Of a DNA stretch of 64,000 bases, positions 27,474-35,367 are shown piece after piece. Source of the DNA: FEN-1219 sp963817615. GTDB taxonomy: Bacteria; Pseudomonadota; Gammaproteobacteria; Steroidobacterales; Rariloculaceae. Both the position numbers and the translations under genes were made by a program. The notes under the pieces were generated by a model that had not been told where the DNA came from, ran no database searches, and saw nothing but the letters and a program-made list of their open reading frames with translations. The DNA lies in NCBI GenBank assembly GCA_963817615.1, contig CAWFPH010000003.1, positions 186,001-250,000 of the forward strand, written 5' to 3'. Every line of letters starts with the position of its first letter. The stretch's first letter is position 1.

Positions 27474-28268
27474 ATGCGATCGATATTCCTGCTACTGGGC
27501 GTCTGCGTCCTGCTCGGTGCGACTGCAAACGCGCAAAGCGCGCGTCAAGCCGACGTTCCGCGGCTTGCGAACGGCAAACCGAATTTCAGCGGCGTTTGGC
27601 AGGCGTTGACGACCGCGAACTGGAACGTCTTGACCCACGGCGCCAGCGCGGGCCCGCCGGAGTACGGCGCGCTGCTCGCGACGCCGCCCGGCTACGGCAT
27701 CGTCGACGGCGACGAAATACCGTACCTCCCGGCCGCGGCCGAGGAGCAACGGCGCAACTACGAGCACCGGTTCAAGGACGACCCCGAGGTCAAATGCTTC
27801 ATGCCGGGCGTGCCGCGCGCGAACTACATGCCTTACCCGCTGCAGATCTTTCATTCGGACGGCCGAATGCTGGTCGCGTATCAGTTCGCCGGCGCGGCGC
27901 GGATCGTGAATCTCGGCGCGCCGCAGCCGTCCGCGATCGACAGCTGGATGGGCGTGTCGAACGCGCATTGGGACGGCGACACGCTGGTCGTCGACGTCAG
28001 CGGTTTCAACGGGCAGGCCTGGCTCGACCGCTCCGGCAATCACGCGAGCCAGGCGCTCCACGTCGTCGAGCGCTATACCTTCGCGGGACCGGATGCGATC
28101 GACTACGCGGCGACGCTCGAAGATCCGAAGAGCTACTCTCGTCCGTGGTCGATGCACTTTCGCCTGCTGAGGGATCCGGATCCGCACGCGCATCTGATGG
28201 AGTTCAAGTGCGTGCCGTTCACCGAGGAGCTCTTGTATGGCGATCTTTACAAGCGGGCGAGCAAGTGA
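27474..28268 (+). CDS. secreted protein of the N-F-S-G-x-W family, unknown function
   Basis: A 264-residue exported protein. The signal peptide ends near ANAQ, and the mature part reads ADVPRLANGKPNFSGVWQ, a start shared with its neighbours. It contains two cysteines (VKCFMPG and EFKCVPF) and a run of Trp/Gly-rich strands, including HWDGDTLVVDVSGFNG, that also recur in the next gene. I recognise the pattern from soil bacterial genomes but know no function. A GTG at 27459 overlaps the previous stop and is a possible alternative start. Confidence 0.7.
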   Translation: MRSIFLLLGVCVLLGATANAQSARQADVPRLANGKPNFSGVWQALTTANWNVLTHGASAGPPEYGALLATPPGYGIVDGDEIPYLPAAAEEQRRNYEHRFKDDPEVKCFMPGVPRANYMPYPLQIFHSDGRMLVAYQFAGAARIVNLGAPQPSAIDSWMGVSNAHWDGDTLVVDVSGFNGQAWLDRSGNHASQALHVVERYTFAGPDAIDYAATLEDPKSYSRPWSMHFRLLRDPDPHAHLMEFKCVPFTEELLYGDLYKRASK

Positions 28269-28281
28269 CTGGGAGCGGAAC

Positions 28282-29256
28282 ATGAGACGGTGCCTTCTGC
28301 TTGCGATCGCCCTGCCGCTCGCATTCGCGGGCGCGGTTGCCCGTGCGCAAACCTCGCGCACGCCCTGGGGCGACCCTGATCTTCAGGGAACCTGGTCGAA
28401 CGCGACGCTCACGCCGCTGCAGCGGCCGGCCGAGCTCGAGGGCAAAGAGTTCTTCACGCCGCAGGAGGCGAAGGCGTACGTCCGCCGGCGGCTGGCGGCC
28501 GCGAGCGGCGACGAGAACATCGAAGCGGACAAGGCGAGCGGCAACGTCGGGTCGTACAACGACGCGTGGATGGATCGCGGCAACGACGTCGTTCCCACAC
28601 GGCGCACGTCGCTGATCATCGATCCCAAGAACGGTCGCGTTCCGCCGCTCACGGCCGAGGCGCAGCGCCAGTTCGAGCGCGACCAGGCCCGCGCCGCCGC
28701 GCATCCGGCCGACACCCCCGAGGATCGCTACCTGACCGAGCGATGCATCGTCTTCGGCGGCGGTGCCGCCCCGATGCTGCCCGAGCCGTACAACAACAAC
28801 TATTACGTCGTGCAAACGCCCGACTACGTGACGATCATGGCCGAGATCAATCACGAGGTTCGCATCATCCCGATCGACGGTCGACCGCACTTTCCGAGTC
28901 GCGTGACGCAATGGGTCGGCGATTCGCGCGGCCACTGGGAAGGCGACACGCTCGTCGTCGAGACGACGAACCAGAAGACGAACCGGCATTTCTACGGCGT
29001 GCAGATGCTCGACTCGGTGATGAGCGACCAGTTCAGAGTCGTCGAGCGATTCACGCGCACGGCGCCGGACCAAATCCGTTATCGCGCGACCGTTTACGAT
29101 CCCGTGTTCACGGCGCCGTGGACCGTCGAGCTGTTCATGCATCCGCAGACCGGAGAGCTCGTCGAGTACGCGTGCCACGAAGGCAACTATGGGCTCAGGG
29201 GACTGCTGTCGGCGGTGCGCGAAGACGAGCGGCGGGCAGCGGAGGGCAAGAAATGA
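28282..29256 (+). CDS. secreted protein of the D-L-x-G-x-W family, unknown function
   Basis: A 324-residue exported protein. The signal peptide ends near ARAQ and is followed by the family start DPDLQGTWSNATLTPLQRP. A HWEGDTLVVETTNQ segment parallels HWDGDTLVVDVSGFNG in the gene before, showing the two are related. One cysteine pair (RCIVF and ACHEG) may form a disulfide. GGGAGCGG precedes the ATG at 28282. It overlaps the DUF6152 gene by four bases (ATGA), so the products are probably needed together. No enzymatic motif is visible. Confidence 0.72.
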   Translation: MRRCLLLAIALPLAFAGAVARAQTSRTPWGDPDLQGTWSNATLTPLQRPAELEGKEFFTPQEAKAYVRRRLAAASGDENIEADKASGNVGSYNDAWMDRGNDVVPTRRTSLIIDPKNGRVPPLTAEAQRQFERDQARAAAHPADTPEDRYLTERCIVFGGGAAPMLPEPYNNNYYVVQTPDYVTIMAEINHEVRIIPIDGRPHFPSRVTQWVGDSRGHWEGDTLVVETTNQKTNRHFYGVQMLDSVMSDQFRVVERFTRTAPDQIRYRATVYDPVFTAPWTVELFMHPQTGELVEYACHEGNYGLRGLLSAVREDERRAAEGKK

Positions 29257-29681
29257 ACCTATCTAAGCTAGCGAAACTCGTGCTCCATACGACTCTCGGG
29301 GGCGTATGGCTGACTTTGGCCGCGGCGCCGACGAGCGCGCACCACGCCTTCAGCGCCGAGTTCGATGCGAGCCAGCCCGTCACGCTGCGAGGCACCATCA
29401 CCAGCGTCGAATGGATCAATCCGCACGCCTTCATCCACCTCGATGTCAAGCGCGACGACGGCACGGTCGAAAGCTGGATGATCGAGGCCGGCAGCCCGAA
29501 CACGCTCGTGCGCCACGGCATGACGCGCGATTCGATCGCGCCGGGCACCGAGGTGGTCGTCTTCGGCTACCGTCATCGCAACGGCTCGCACACGGCCAAC
29601 GGCCGCGACGTGACCTTGCCCGACGGCAAGCGCCTGTTCATCACCTCGCCCGGTACGGGAGCGCCGACGACGCCTCAGTAG
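29253..29681 (+). CDS. DUF6152 family secreted protein
   Basis: A 142-residue exported protein. The mature part begins HHAFSAEFDASQPVTLRG and has the core EWINPHAFIHLDVK, the hallmark of DUF6152. It is probably a small beta-barrel. The paired N-terminal histidines after the signal peptide (SAHHAF) look able to bind a metal such as copper, but that is speculation. Last gene of the 26197-29681 block and translationally coupled to the preceding gene. Confidence 0.8.
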   Translation: MNLSKLAKLVLHTTLGGVWLTLAAAPTSAHHAFSAEFDASQPVTLRGTITSVEWINPHAFIHLDVKRDDGTVESWMIEAGSPNTLVRHGMTRDSIAPGTEVVVFGYRHRNGSHTANGRDVTLPDGKRLFITSPGTGAPTTPQ

Positions 29682-29734
29682 GGACTGAGGTCGGCGAGAC
29701 CGAGGAAGCGAAAGCGGCCAGGGGCCTCCGGACG

Positions 29735-30121
29735 CTACTCGAAGGAACCTTTCCAGCTCCAACCGTCACTCGGACGCTCGATCGACAACAGCCGCAGCCG
29801 GTGGTCGGTAGGGTCGCGCCCGGGGTTGCCGGTCACGATGACGTGGTCGCCGATGCGCAGCGTCTCGCGCGAGATTCCGTGCCCGTTCAAGGCGGCAACG
29901 CCGGCCCACTCGATGGTCCACCGATAAACCATGCCGTCGGCGTCCGGTGCAGTCACGTGTACCATCGAATGCGGATTGCGGAACAGGACCTGCGCGACGT
30001 CGCCCTCGATGCGCGCTTTCCCGGTCTCGTCGTAAGTGGCCGTGAACGAGTGATGAGCGAGAGCGGCGGGGCCGGCCAGCACTGCCGCCAAAGCGACGAG
30101 GCGAACGAGATAAGTGTTCAT
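29735..30121 (-). CDS. DUF6152 family secreted protein
   Basis: A 128-residue paralogue of the DUF6152 protein just across the 53-bp convergent gap. After the signal peptide it reads AHHSFTATYDETGKARIEG, then VLFRNPHSMVHVTAPD, aligning with the sister protein's core. The start ATG at 30121 lies 75 bp after the upstream secreted gene's stop on the same strand. Function unknown. Confidence 0.78.
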   Translation of the reverse strand: MNTYLVRLVALAAVLAGPAALAHHSFTATYDETGKARIEGDVAQVLFRNPHSMVHVTAPDADGMVYRWTIEWAGVAALNGHGISRETLRIGDHVIVTGNPGRDPTDHRLRLLSIERPSDGWSWKGSFE

Positions 30122-30196
30122 GGAATGCTCACCCAATGACGATCGAGTTGCCGCGATCGGGAACGCGGGGTTGGCGAGGTTCGAACGATGCGCGCG

Positions 30197-31009
30197 TCAT
30201 CGGCGCGCGGCCTCGACCAGCGGCGGAGCGATATCGCAGCCGCGCGGATTCCAACGCGAGCGCCCCGACTCCTTCTTGAACTGCGTGCTCATGATCAAAT
30301 CGGTCGAGAGGTAGTCGGGATCGGCGACCACGGTCGTGACGATGAGCCAGGTGCCGGCTCCCGGCAACGTGAACGTGTTGAAAAACTCCTTGACGACGGC
30401 CCTCTCGCCATAGGGCACGCCGTTCGGTCGCAGGTACCCCGCCGTCATGTTCGTCGTGACGACCTGCAGAGAGCCTCCCGTATCCGGCGTATTCGCGGCG
30501 AAAACGCCGCGCGACTGCGTCTGCCGGAACCACTTCGCCGCGGAATCGCCCTGCAGGGAGCGCTCGCCGGCCGCTTGCGGGGCGAAGTGAAAAAGACGCG
30601 TTTGGTTGCCCGCATCGAACTGCAACCGCAGCGTGTCGGCGCCCTCCCAATCGATGCGCAGCCGCGTCGGCTGGCGAATCAGGCCGGGTGGCCCATAGGC
30701 TTTACAGAAGCGGTCTTCGCGGCGATCTTGCTCGAAGTCCCAGGCGGCCGTCTCGGCACGCCCCCTGTCGTTCAGAGGAATGCTCGCGGAGTCGCCGACC
30801 GGCGGCGTCACCATCCGCCAGCGCCAGTCCTCGGTGATCACGGCCACCCACTGGCCCGTCAGATCGATGGGCGCGCGCTCGCGAGCGGGGCGCTGGTCGG
30901 GCGGGGGTGGAGGCGGCTGCGCGCCGGCGGAGGTCGGGGCGGCAAGGCCGAAGCCGGCGGCCGCGCAGGCGGCGAGCAGCATCGCGGCGCGTTGCATCGG
31001 GGGCCTCAT
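30197..31009 (-). CDS. secreted protein of the D-L-x-G-x-W family, unknown function
   Basis: A 270-residue exported protein. The signal peptide is followed by a Pro run and then IDLTGQWVAVITEDWRW, the family start motif. The fold appears all-beta with a Cys pair (RFCKAYG and RGCDIAPP). Its start overlaps the upstream metallo-beta-lactamase-fold gene by ATGA, with an alternative ATG at 30997. It is part of an operon that runs from 35011 to about 29735. Confidence 0.7.
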   Translation of the reverse strand: MRPPMQRAAMLLAACAAAGFGLAAPTSAGAQPPPPPPDQRPARERAPIDLTGQWVAVITEDWRWRMVTPPVGDSASIPLNDRGRAETAAWDFEQDRREDRFCKAYGPPGLIRQPTRLRIDWEGADTLRLQFDAGNQTRLFHFAPQAAGERSLQGDSAAKWFRQTQSRGVFAANTPDTGGSLQVVTTNMTAGYLRPNGVPYGERAVVKEFFNTFTLPGAGTWLIVTTVVADPDYLSTDLIMSTQFKKESGRSRWNPRGCDIAPPLVEAARR

Positions 31010-31974
31010 GGCTGCGCGCCCGCGAGGTCTCGATAGATTGCGGCGACGAACGCTTCCGGCGTCGGCCCGCCGAGACCCGCGTAGATGCCGTCGTAGTCGC
31101 TCGAGGGGTGCGCGGCCTCGACCTGCTCGAGCGTCATGCCGGCGGCGATCAGCGCCGCGACCCTGTCGCGCACGATCGTGATCATGTCGCGATAGTTCGC
31201 GACCTCGGTCTCGTCGCTGATCCGGCCGTGACCGGGAACGATGGCCGTGCCGCCGGTTTGGTTCTCGCCCGGGATCGCGATCTCGAGAATTCGATTCAAG
31301 CCATCGAGGATACCGCTCAAGCTACCGCCGTGCTCCGGATCGAACCGGGGATAACCCGTCGTCGTGAAGATGTCGCCGGTGCTGATCACGTCGGAGCGTC
31401 GGAAGAATGCGATGGTGTCGCCGTCCGTGTGCGCGGCGGGGATGTGCACGAGCTGGATGGCCTCCTCGTTCACGAACAGCGCCCAGTCCTTCGTGAAGTA
31501 CGTGTCGCTCGGCCAGGCTCCGGCGGGCGTCGGCGCCTTCTGGCCGCTCGGGCCGCTCATCCGCTCGAGCACGTTGACGTGTGCGATGATCGAAGCGTTC
31601 TTGTCCGCACCGCGCGGATCGAACGTGTCGAGCAGCCGCACGTAGGTGCCGGCGCGCGACACCGGCTCGTTGCCTCCGGTGTGATCGGAATCCGCGCTCG
31701 TCACGATGATGTGGCGTATCGGCTTCGGGCTCAGCTTGCGAATCGCCTCGAGGAGCCGGTCTGCGACGGCCGCCGTCTTGGTGTCGACGACGACGACGGC
31801 CTCGTGGCCGATCTGCACCGTCGTGTTGCCGCCTCCGCCGGCGATCATGTAAACGTTGCCCTGCACGGGCAGTACCTCGAGCGCGTCGTCCGCGGCCGCG
31901 CTCGGTGCGGTGGCGAGCGCCGCGGTCAGAACGCCGACGGCGAGCTGCGGAGACCTCGCTATCGTCTGCCTCAT
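31006..31974 (-). CDS. metallo-beta-lactamase-fold protein with altered metal-binding motif
   Basis: A 322-residue exported protein with the metallo-beta-lactamase fold. The strand order and the ligands PAAHTDGD (H181), STGD (D200) and PGHGR (H248) fit the glyoxalase II/SoxH-like branch. The signature HxHxDH is replaced by S-A-D-S-D-H at residues 93-98, so two of the usual zinc histidines are gone while Asp and His of the second site remain. A mononuclear or altered metal site is likely. It overlaps both neighbours by four bases. Relatives beside quinoprotein and cytochrome genes are sometimes called quinoprotein relay/SoxH proteins; that assignment is tentative. Confidence 0.75.
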   Translation of the reverse strand: MRQTIARSPQLAVGVLTAALATAPSAAADDALEVLPVQGNVYMIAGGGGNTTVQIGHEAVVVVDTKTAAVADRLLEAIRKLSPKPIRHIIVTSADSDHTGGNEPVSRAGTYVRLLDTFDPRGADKNASIIAHVNVLERMSGPSGQKAPTPAGAWPSDTYFTKDWALFVNEEAIQLVHIPAAHTDGDTIAFFRRSDVISTGDIFTTTGYPRFDPEHGGSLSGILDGLNRILEIAIPGENQTGGTAIVPGHGRISDETEVANYRDMITIVRDRVAALIAAGMTLEQVEAAHPSSDYDGIYAGLGGPTPEAFVAAIYRDLAGAQP

Positions 31975-32837
31975 CGCAGTGCCTCGATCGCGCGCCGCAG
32001 CTCCGGCTGATAGTCCGGATACATCGTCGCTGCGCCGCCGCGCGCCGCCGGTTGCGGCAGCCCATGCCGCGTCGCGTACTCGGTCAAGAACGTATTCGTG
32101 CCGGGCAAGTGATGCGGCACGGCGCCGCGCGGCCGCTCGATCTCGACCGCGGGGATGCACGAGAATGGGCTGAGCTGCAGGCCCGGGTCGAGCACCCAGT
32201 CGGACGTGCGGACCAACGGTTCGGTCAGATAGACGGGATCCATCACGACGGTGACGAGCGTGAGGTAGTCCTCGTTGCGGATCCAGTACTCGACGATGCT
32301 CGCGCGGTCGCTGCGCGGCAGACCATTGCGCCGGACCCAGCCTTCTTTCAGATGAGTGGTCGTGACCTTCAGCATGTCGCCGTCCCACTCGCCCGTCGAG
32401 AAACCCTGCCAGCTGTGCTGCGCGTATTCCGACGGGTGGGGACGGCCGTCCATGTAGATGGTTCGGTGACTCAGGCTCCACATGACGGTGATGTCCCACG
32501 AGATCACGTCCTGGGAGATCGGGTCCACGGTGCTCCCGATGCGCAAGCTCGCAGGACCGCGCGGCGCGTAGTCCGCGGGATGCGGCTCGCACTGCCGCTC
32601 GGGAACCGTCCATTTCGCCGCGTCCCACGAATCGGCGCGCAGACGCGCGGCGTCGTTGACGGGCAAGCCCGCGTAGTCGCCGATCTCGGGACCCGCGCCG
32701 CGCTCGGGCAACTCTTCGTGGAAGCGCTGGCCCCACATCCCGGCGAGGTCCCTCTGGGCCCACGCTGCGCCGCTCGCACCGAGCGCGGGCAAGGCGAGCG
32801 CCAACGCGACCGACAGAGCGCGTCTTTGCGAGGTCAT
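31971..32837 (-). CDS. secreted protein of the D-L-x-G-x-W family, unknown function
   Basis: A 288-residue exported protein. The signal peptide ends near AWAQ, and the mature part starts RDLAGMWGQRFHEE. Trp/Asp-rich segments (STGEWDGDMLKVTTTHLKE) match the GDTLVV motif of the paralogues at 27474 and 28282, so these are one family. Cysteines appear in RQCEPHPAD and FSCIPAVE. It overlaps the cytochrome/propeller gene and the metallo-beta-lactamase-fold gene by ATGA on each side. Function unknown; the shared operon suggests a periplasmic redox or hydrolytic process. Confidence 0.7.
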   Translation of the reverse strand: MTSQRRALSVALALALPALGASGAAWAQRDLAGMWGQRFHEELPERGAGPEIGDYAGLPVNDAARLRADSWDAAKWTVPERQCEPHPADYAPRGPASLRIGSTVDPISQDVISWDITVMWSLSHRTIYMDGRPHPSEYAQHSWQGFSTGEWDGDMLKVTTTHLKEGWVRRNGLPRSDRASIVEYWIRNEDYLTLVTVVMDPVYLTEPLVRTSDWVLDPGLQLSPFSCIPAVEIERPRGAVPHHLPGTNTFLTEYATRHGLPQPAARGGAATMYPDYQPELRRAIEALR

Positions 32838-35011
32838 TTGGCCAACGGATCGGGGCGCAGTTGGAACTTTACGACCGAGCTGCGCGTGCCCTTGCCGCCC
32901 TCGATGTGCCAGACGGCGTTCGGGCCATAGTCGGCATACAAGCCGCGACCCTTCCAGCCGCCGTTCGGATCGTCGATGCGTCCGTCCATGCCGCGCGAGA
33001 AGAACCCGAGCGGGTAGGGCACGCGGAGCGTCACGAAACGTCCGTCCGGCAGGAGCGCGAGCAGTGAGTCGGAGTTGGAGCCGTTCGCGAGCGGCACGTT
33101 CGGCCCGAGCCCGAGCGTGTCGTGGCGGTCGACGAAGTTGTAGTAGTGCGTGTCGACCGCGATCGCATCGGTCGCGCCTTTGAAGCTCGGCCCGGGCGTC
33201 CGATACAAGGTCCATCCTTCGGGACAGTGCTGGCCGTTCGTCGCCTCGGGTCCCGACATGATGCGGCACTTGCGCCGATCGAAGCTCGCGAGATGGCCGC
33301 TGCCGGCGAGCGCGGTCCAGATCACGCCGTTGCTGTCGACGTCGATGCCGCGCGGCGTATAGCCGTTGACGTTGACGGCGGGATTGTTGAACGGCGGCTC
33401 GTAGACTTCCGACACGCAAGTTTTCGGGTCGATCCGCACGATGCGGCCGGGCATCGGTCCCGGCACGGCGCCCCAGATGCTGCCGTCGGTCGGATGCGCG
33501 ATCACGCTGTAGAAGATCGCCTTCGGCACCGGCAGTCCCGCGAGCATGCCTCCCGACGACGGCAGATCCTCGAACGCGTACTTGTCGACGCCGGGATCGA
33601 TCTTGCCGTCGCCATTCAAGTCGAAATACGGGATGCACCAGCCTTGCGCCTTGCCCGCGTCGCCCGTTTCCTCGAGCACCCGCGTGTTGACCCAGCCGAG
33701 CGCGCCGCTGAACACGCCGTTGGTGTAGAGCGTCTCGTCCGCATCGTCGGCGAACTGCACATGGTGCGTGTCGAAGCAGATGTCGACTTGATGGAATTGC
33801 TTCGTGCGGGGATCGAAGTACTGAATCTGTCGAAAGCTCGTCTCGCGCGGCGCGAGCCGCGCAGAGGGGTGGTTCGCGCAAAACGCCGGCTGATCCTCCG
33901 GACGACGGAAGCGCGACGACATCCAGATGCGGCCCTTGCGGTCCATCGCGGCGTGGTTCGTGATCGCGGGGTCGAACCAGTACGGCTTGTTGCCCCAGTA
34001 CGGCGAGGGCTGCGGCATGACCTGCGGCTTCCCCGGCGGCACTCGGGAGTCGAGCACGGGGATGCGCACCTCGGTCGCCGTGTTCGTGTTCGGGTCGAGC
34101 GTGAGGAAGCCGTCGTTGCCCCAGTCGACGCCGTAGATCGGACCGTTCGCGTTCGCCCGCGGGTTGCGCTTGTCGGTCGAGAGCTCGTCGTGGGCGAACG
34201 TCGCGGGCCCGCCCCATTCCCACAGCGTGAGCACGAGATTCCGCTCGATGCCTTGCGGGCGCGGCGGCGCCGGGGGCACTTCGCCCGCCGCGATACGATC
34301 GGTCCAATCCGCGAACATCGTGAGCGCCGCCTTGCGGCCGAGCGCCCCGATCGCCGCGATCATCGAGGTGCCGTCCTGACCGACCTGCGTGCGATGGTCC
34401 CAGGCATCGTAGGAGGACTCGAATCGCCCGAGCCCGGCCGGGAACGTGCGTGTGGCGAGGTCGCCGAGCTGGTGGCACACGTTGCAGCCGGTCTTGATCT
34501 GATCGATCCAGTGGTGCTGCGTCGCCATCCGTGGCTCGATGCCGTTGCCGTTCGGGCCGGTGCCGGGGAACTGATCGGCAGCCGGAATCCGAATCAGCGA
34601 GTACCAGTAATCGGCGGGATACACCTGGGCCGCCGCGCGTGCGTCGGGCGCCACCACCGCCTGCAGCGAAACGCGTCTTCCCGGCGTTGCGCGGATCCGT
34701 GACGAATCGACGAGGCCATAGCCGCGCACCCAGAGCACGTAGGTCGCGCGCGGCAGATCCGGCAACAAGTACCGGCCGTCGTCGTCGGTGACCACGATCT
34801 TGCGGAATTTCGTCGGCAATTCGTCGGTTTCCGCGATGACCCAGACGCCGGCCTCCGGGCCGCGCGCACTCGTGACGACGCCTGCAATGTCGTCCGAGTC
34901 GATTGCGATTTCGGCGGGTCGAGCGGCGGGTTGGGCGGCCACGAAGAGCGCCTGGCCGAGCAGCCAACCACCGGCGGCGATCGTCGCGATACGTGCTTTG
35001 AGCCTTGCCAT
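32834..35011 (-). CDS. periplasmic c-type cytochrome with N-terminal beta-sandwich and beta-propeller
   Basis: A 725-residue exported protein. After the signal peptide, residues 40-120 form a carboxypeptidase-regulatory-like beta-sandwich (IAGVVTSARGPEAGVWV, DDDGRYLLPDLPRATYVL). One haem site, CNVCH, lies at 176-180. Residues about 290-720 look like a beta-propeller with repeated WxxxxAGSGHLASFD-type blades, and an EF-hand-like DLNGDGKID sits within it. It resembles Vgb/SMP-30-type propellers fused to cytochrome c. It is the first gene of a five-gene operon whose stop codons overlap, facing a CadC-like regulator 356 bp away. Likely an electron-accepting dehydrogenase or sensor component; substrate unknown. 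Confidence 0.78.
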   Translation of the reverse strand: MARLKARIATIAAGGWLLGQALFVAAQPAARPAEIAIDSDDIAGVVTSARGPEAGVWVIAETDELPTKFRKIVVTDDDGRYLLPDLPRATYVLWVRGYGLVDSSRIRATPGRRVSLQAVVAPDARAAAQVYPADYWYSLIRIPAADQFPGTGPNGNGIEPRMATQHHWIDQIKTGCNVCHQLGDLATRTFPAGLGRFESSYDAWDHRTQVGQDGTSMIAAIGALGRKAALTMFADWTDRIAAGEVPPAPPRPQGIERNLVLTLWEWGGPATFAHDELSTDKRNPRANANGPIYGVDWGNDGFLTLDPNTNTATEVRIPVLDSRVPPGKPQVMPQPSPYWGNKPYWFDPAITNHAAMDRKGRIWMSSRFRRPEDQPAFCANHPSARLAPRETSFRQIQYFDPRTKQFHQVDICFDTHHVQFADDADETLYTNGVFSGALGWVNTRVLEETGDAGKAQGWCIPYFDLNGDGKIDPGVDKYAFEDLPSSGGMLAGLPVPKAIFYSVIAHPTDGSIWGAVPGPMPGRIVRIDPKTCVSEVYEPPFNNPAVNVNGYTPRGIDVDSNGVIWTALAGSGHLASFDRRKCRIMSGPEATNGQHCPEGWTLYRTPGPSFKGATDAIAVDTHYYNFVDRHDTLGLGPNVPLANGSNSDSLLALLPDGRFVTLRVPYPLGFFSRGMDGRIDDPNGGWKGRGLYADYGPNAVWHIEGGKGTRSSVVKFQLRPDPLAK

Positions 35012-35367
35012 TTTCTCGCTTGCCTCTCCTGCGCGCGGCGACCGCGGGTCTCGTTGCGGTCGCGTCTGCCGAAGTGTCGCGTGCCGGCAGGCCCGGGTAC
35101 GGAACGTTGCCCGAAAAGCGCGGAAAAACGCTGAACGCGGCACGCCGGCCTTTGCCCCGGGGCGTTGCGCGCGCGGCGTCTCCCTACGCGCTGACAGGGA
35201 CTCGAGGGCCACGCGGCACCGGCGGCGAGGCGGCGATTTGCAGCCGCGCGCGAACAATGCCGCGGTCGGCCGGCTTCCGGGGCCAAATTGCCGCGTTTAC
35301 GCTAGACTGGCTCTTGCGTTCGAATCACCAAAAATTCCTCCTGGAAAAGCGGCGGAATCACGACGAA
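35012..35367. other. divergent intergenic region with promoter signals
   Basis: This 356-bp gap separates the minus-strand cytochrome operon from the plus-strand CadC-like regulator. No real coding frame is seen. It holds a 16-nt motif at 35113-35128 that recurs upstream of another operon. GGCAAGCGAGAAA before 35011 contains a weak ribosome site for the cytochrome. Confidence 0.5.
35113..35128 (-). promoter_or_regulatory. 16-nt motif shared with the promoter region at 39594
   Basis: On the plus strand GAAAAGCGCGGAAAAA occurs here, and GAAAAGCACGGAAAAA occurs at 39594-39609, 15 of 16 identical. Each lies about 100-110 bp upstream of a minus-strand gene for a secreted protein (starts 35011 and 39483). 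Similar distance and orientation suggest a shared operator, but two copies are little evidence. Confidence 0.35.

Noticed and set aside
33122..34702. Long plus-strand frame opposite the cytochrome/propeller gene
   Set aside because: Composition dominated by Arg, Ala and Val, with no domain; the opposite strand has signal peptide, CxxCH and propeller motifs.
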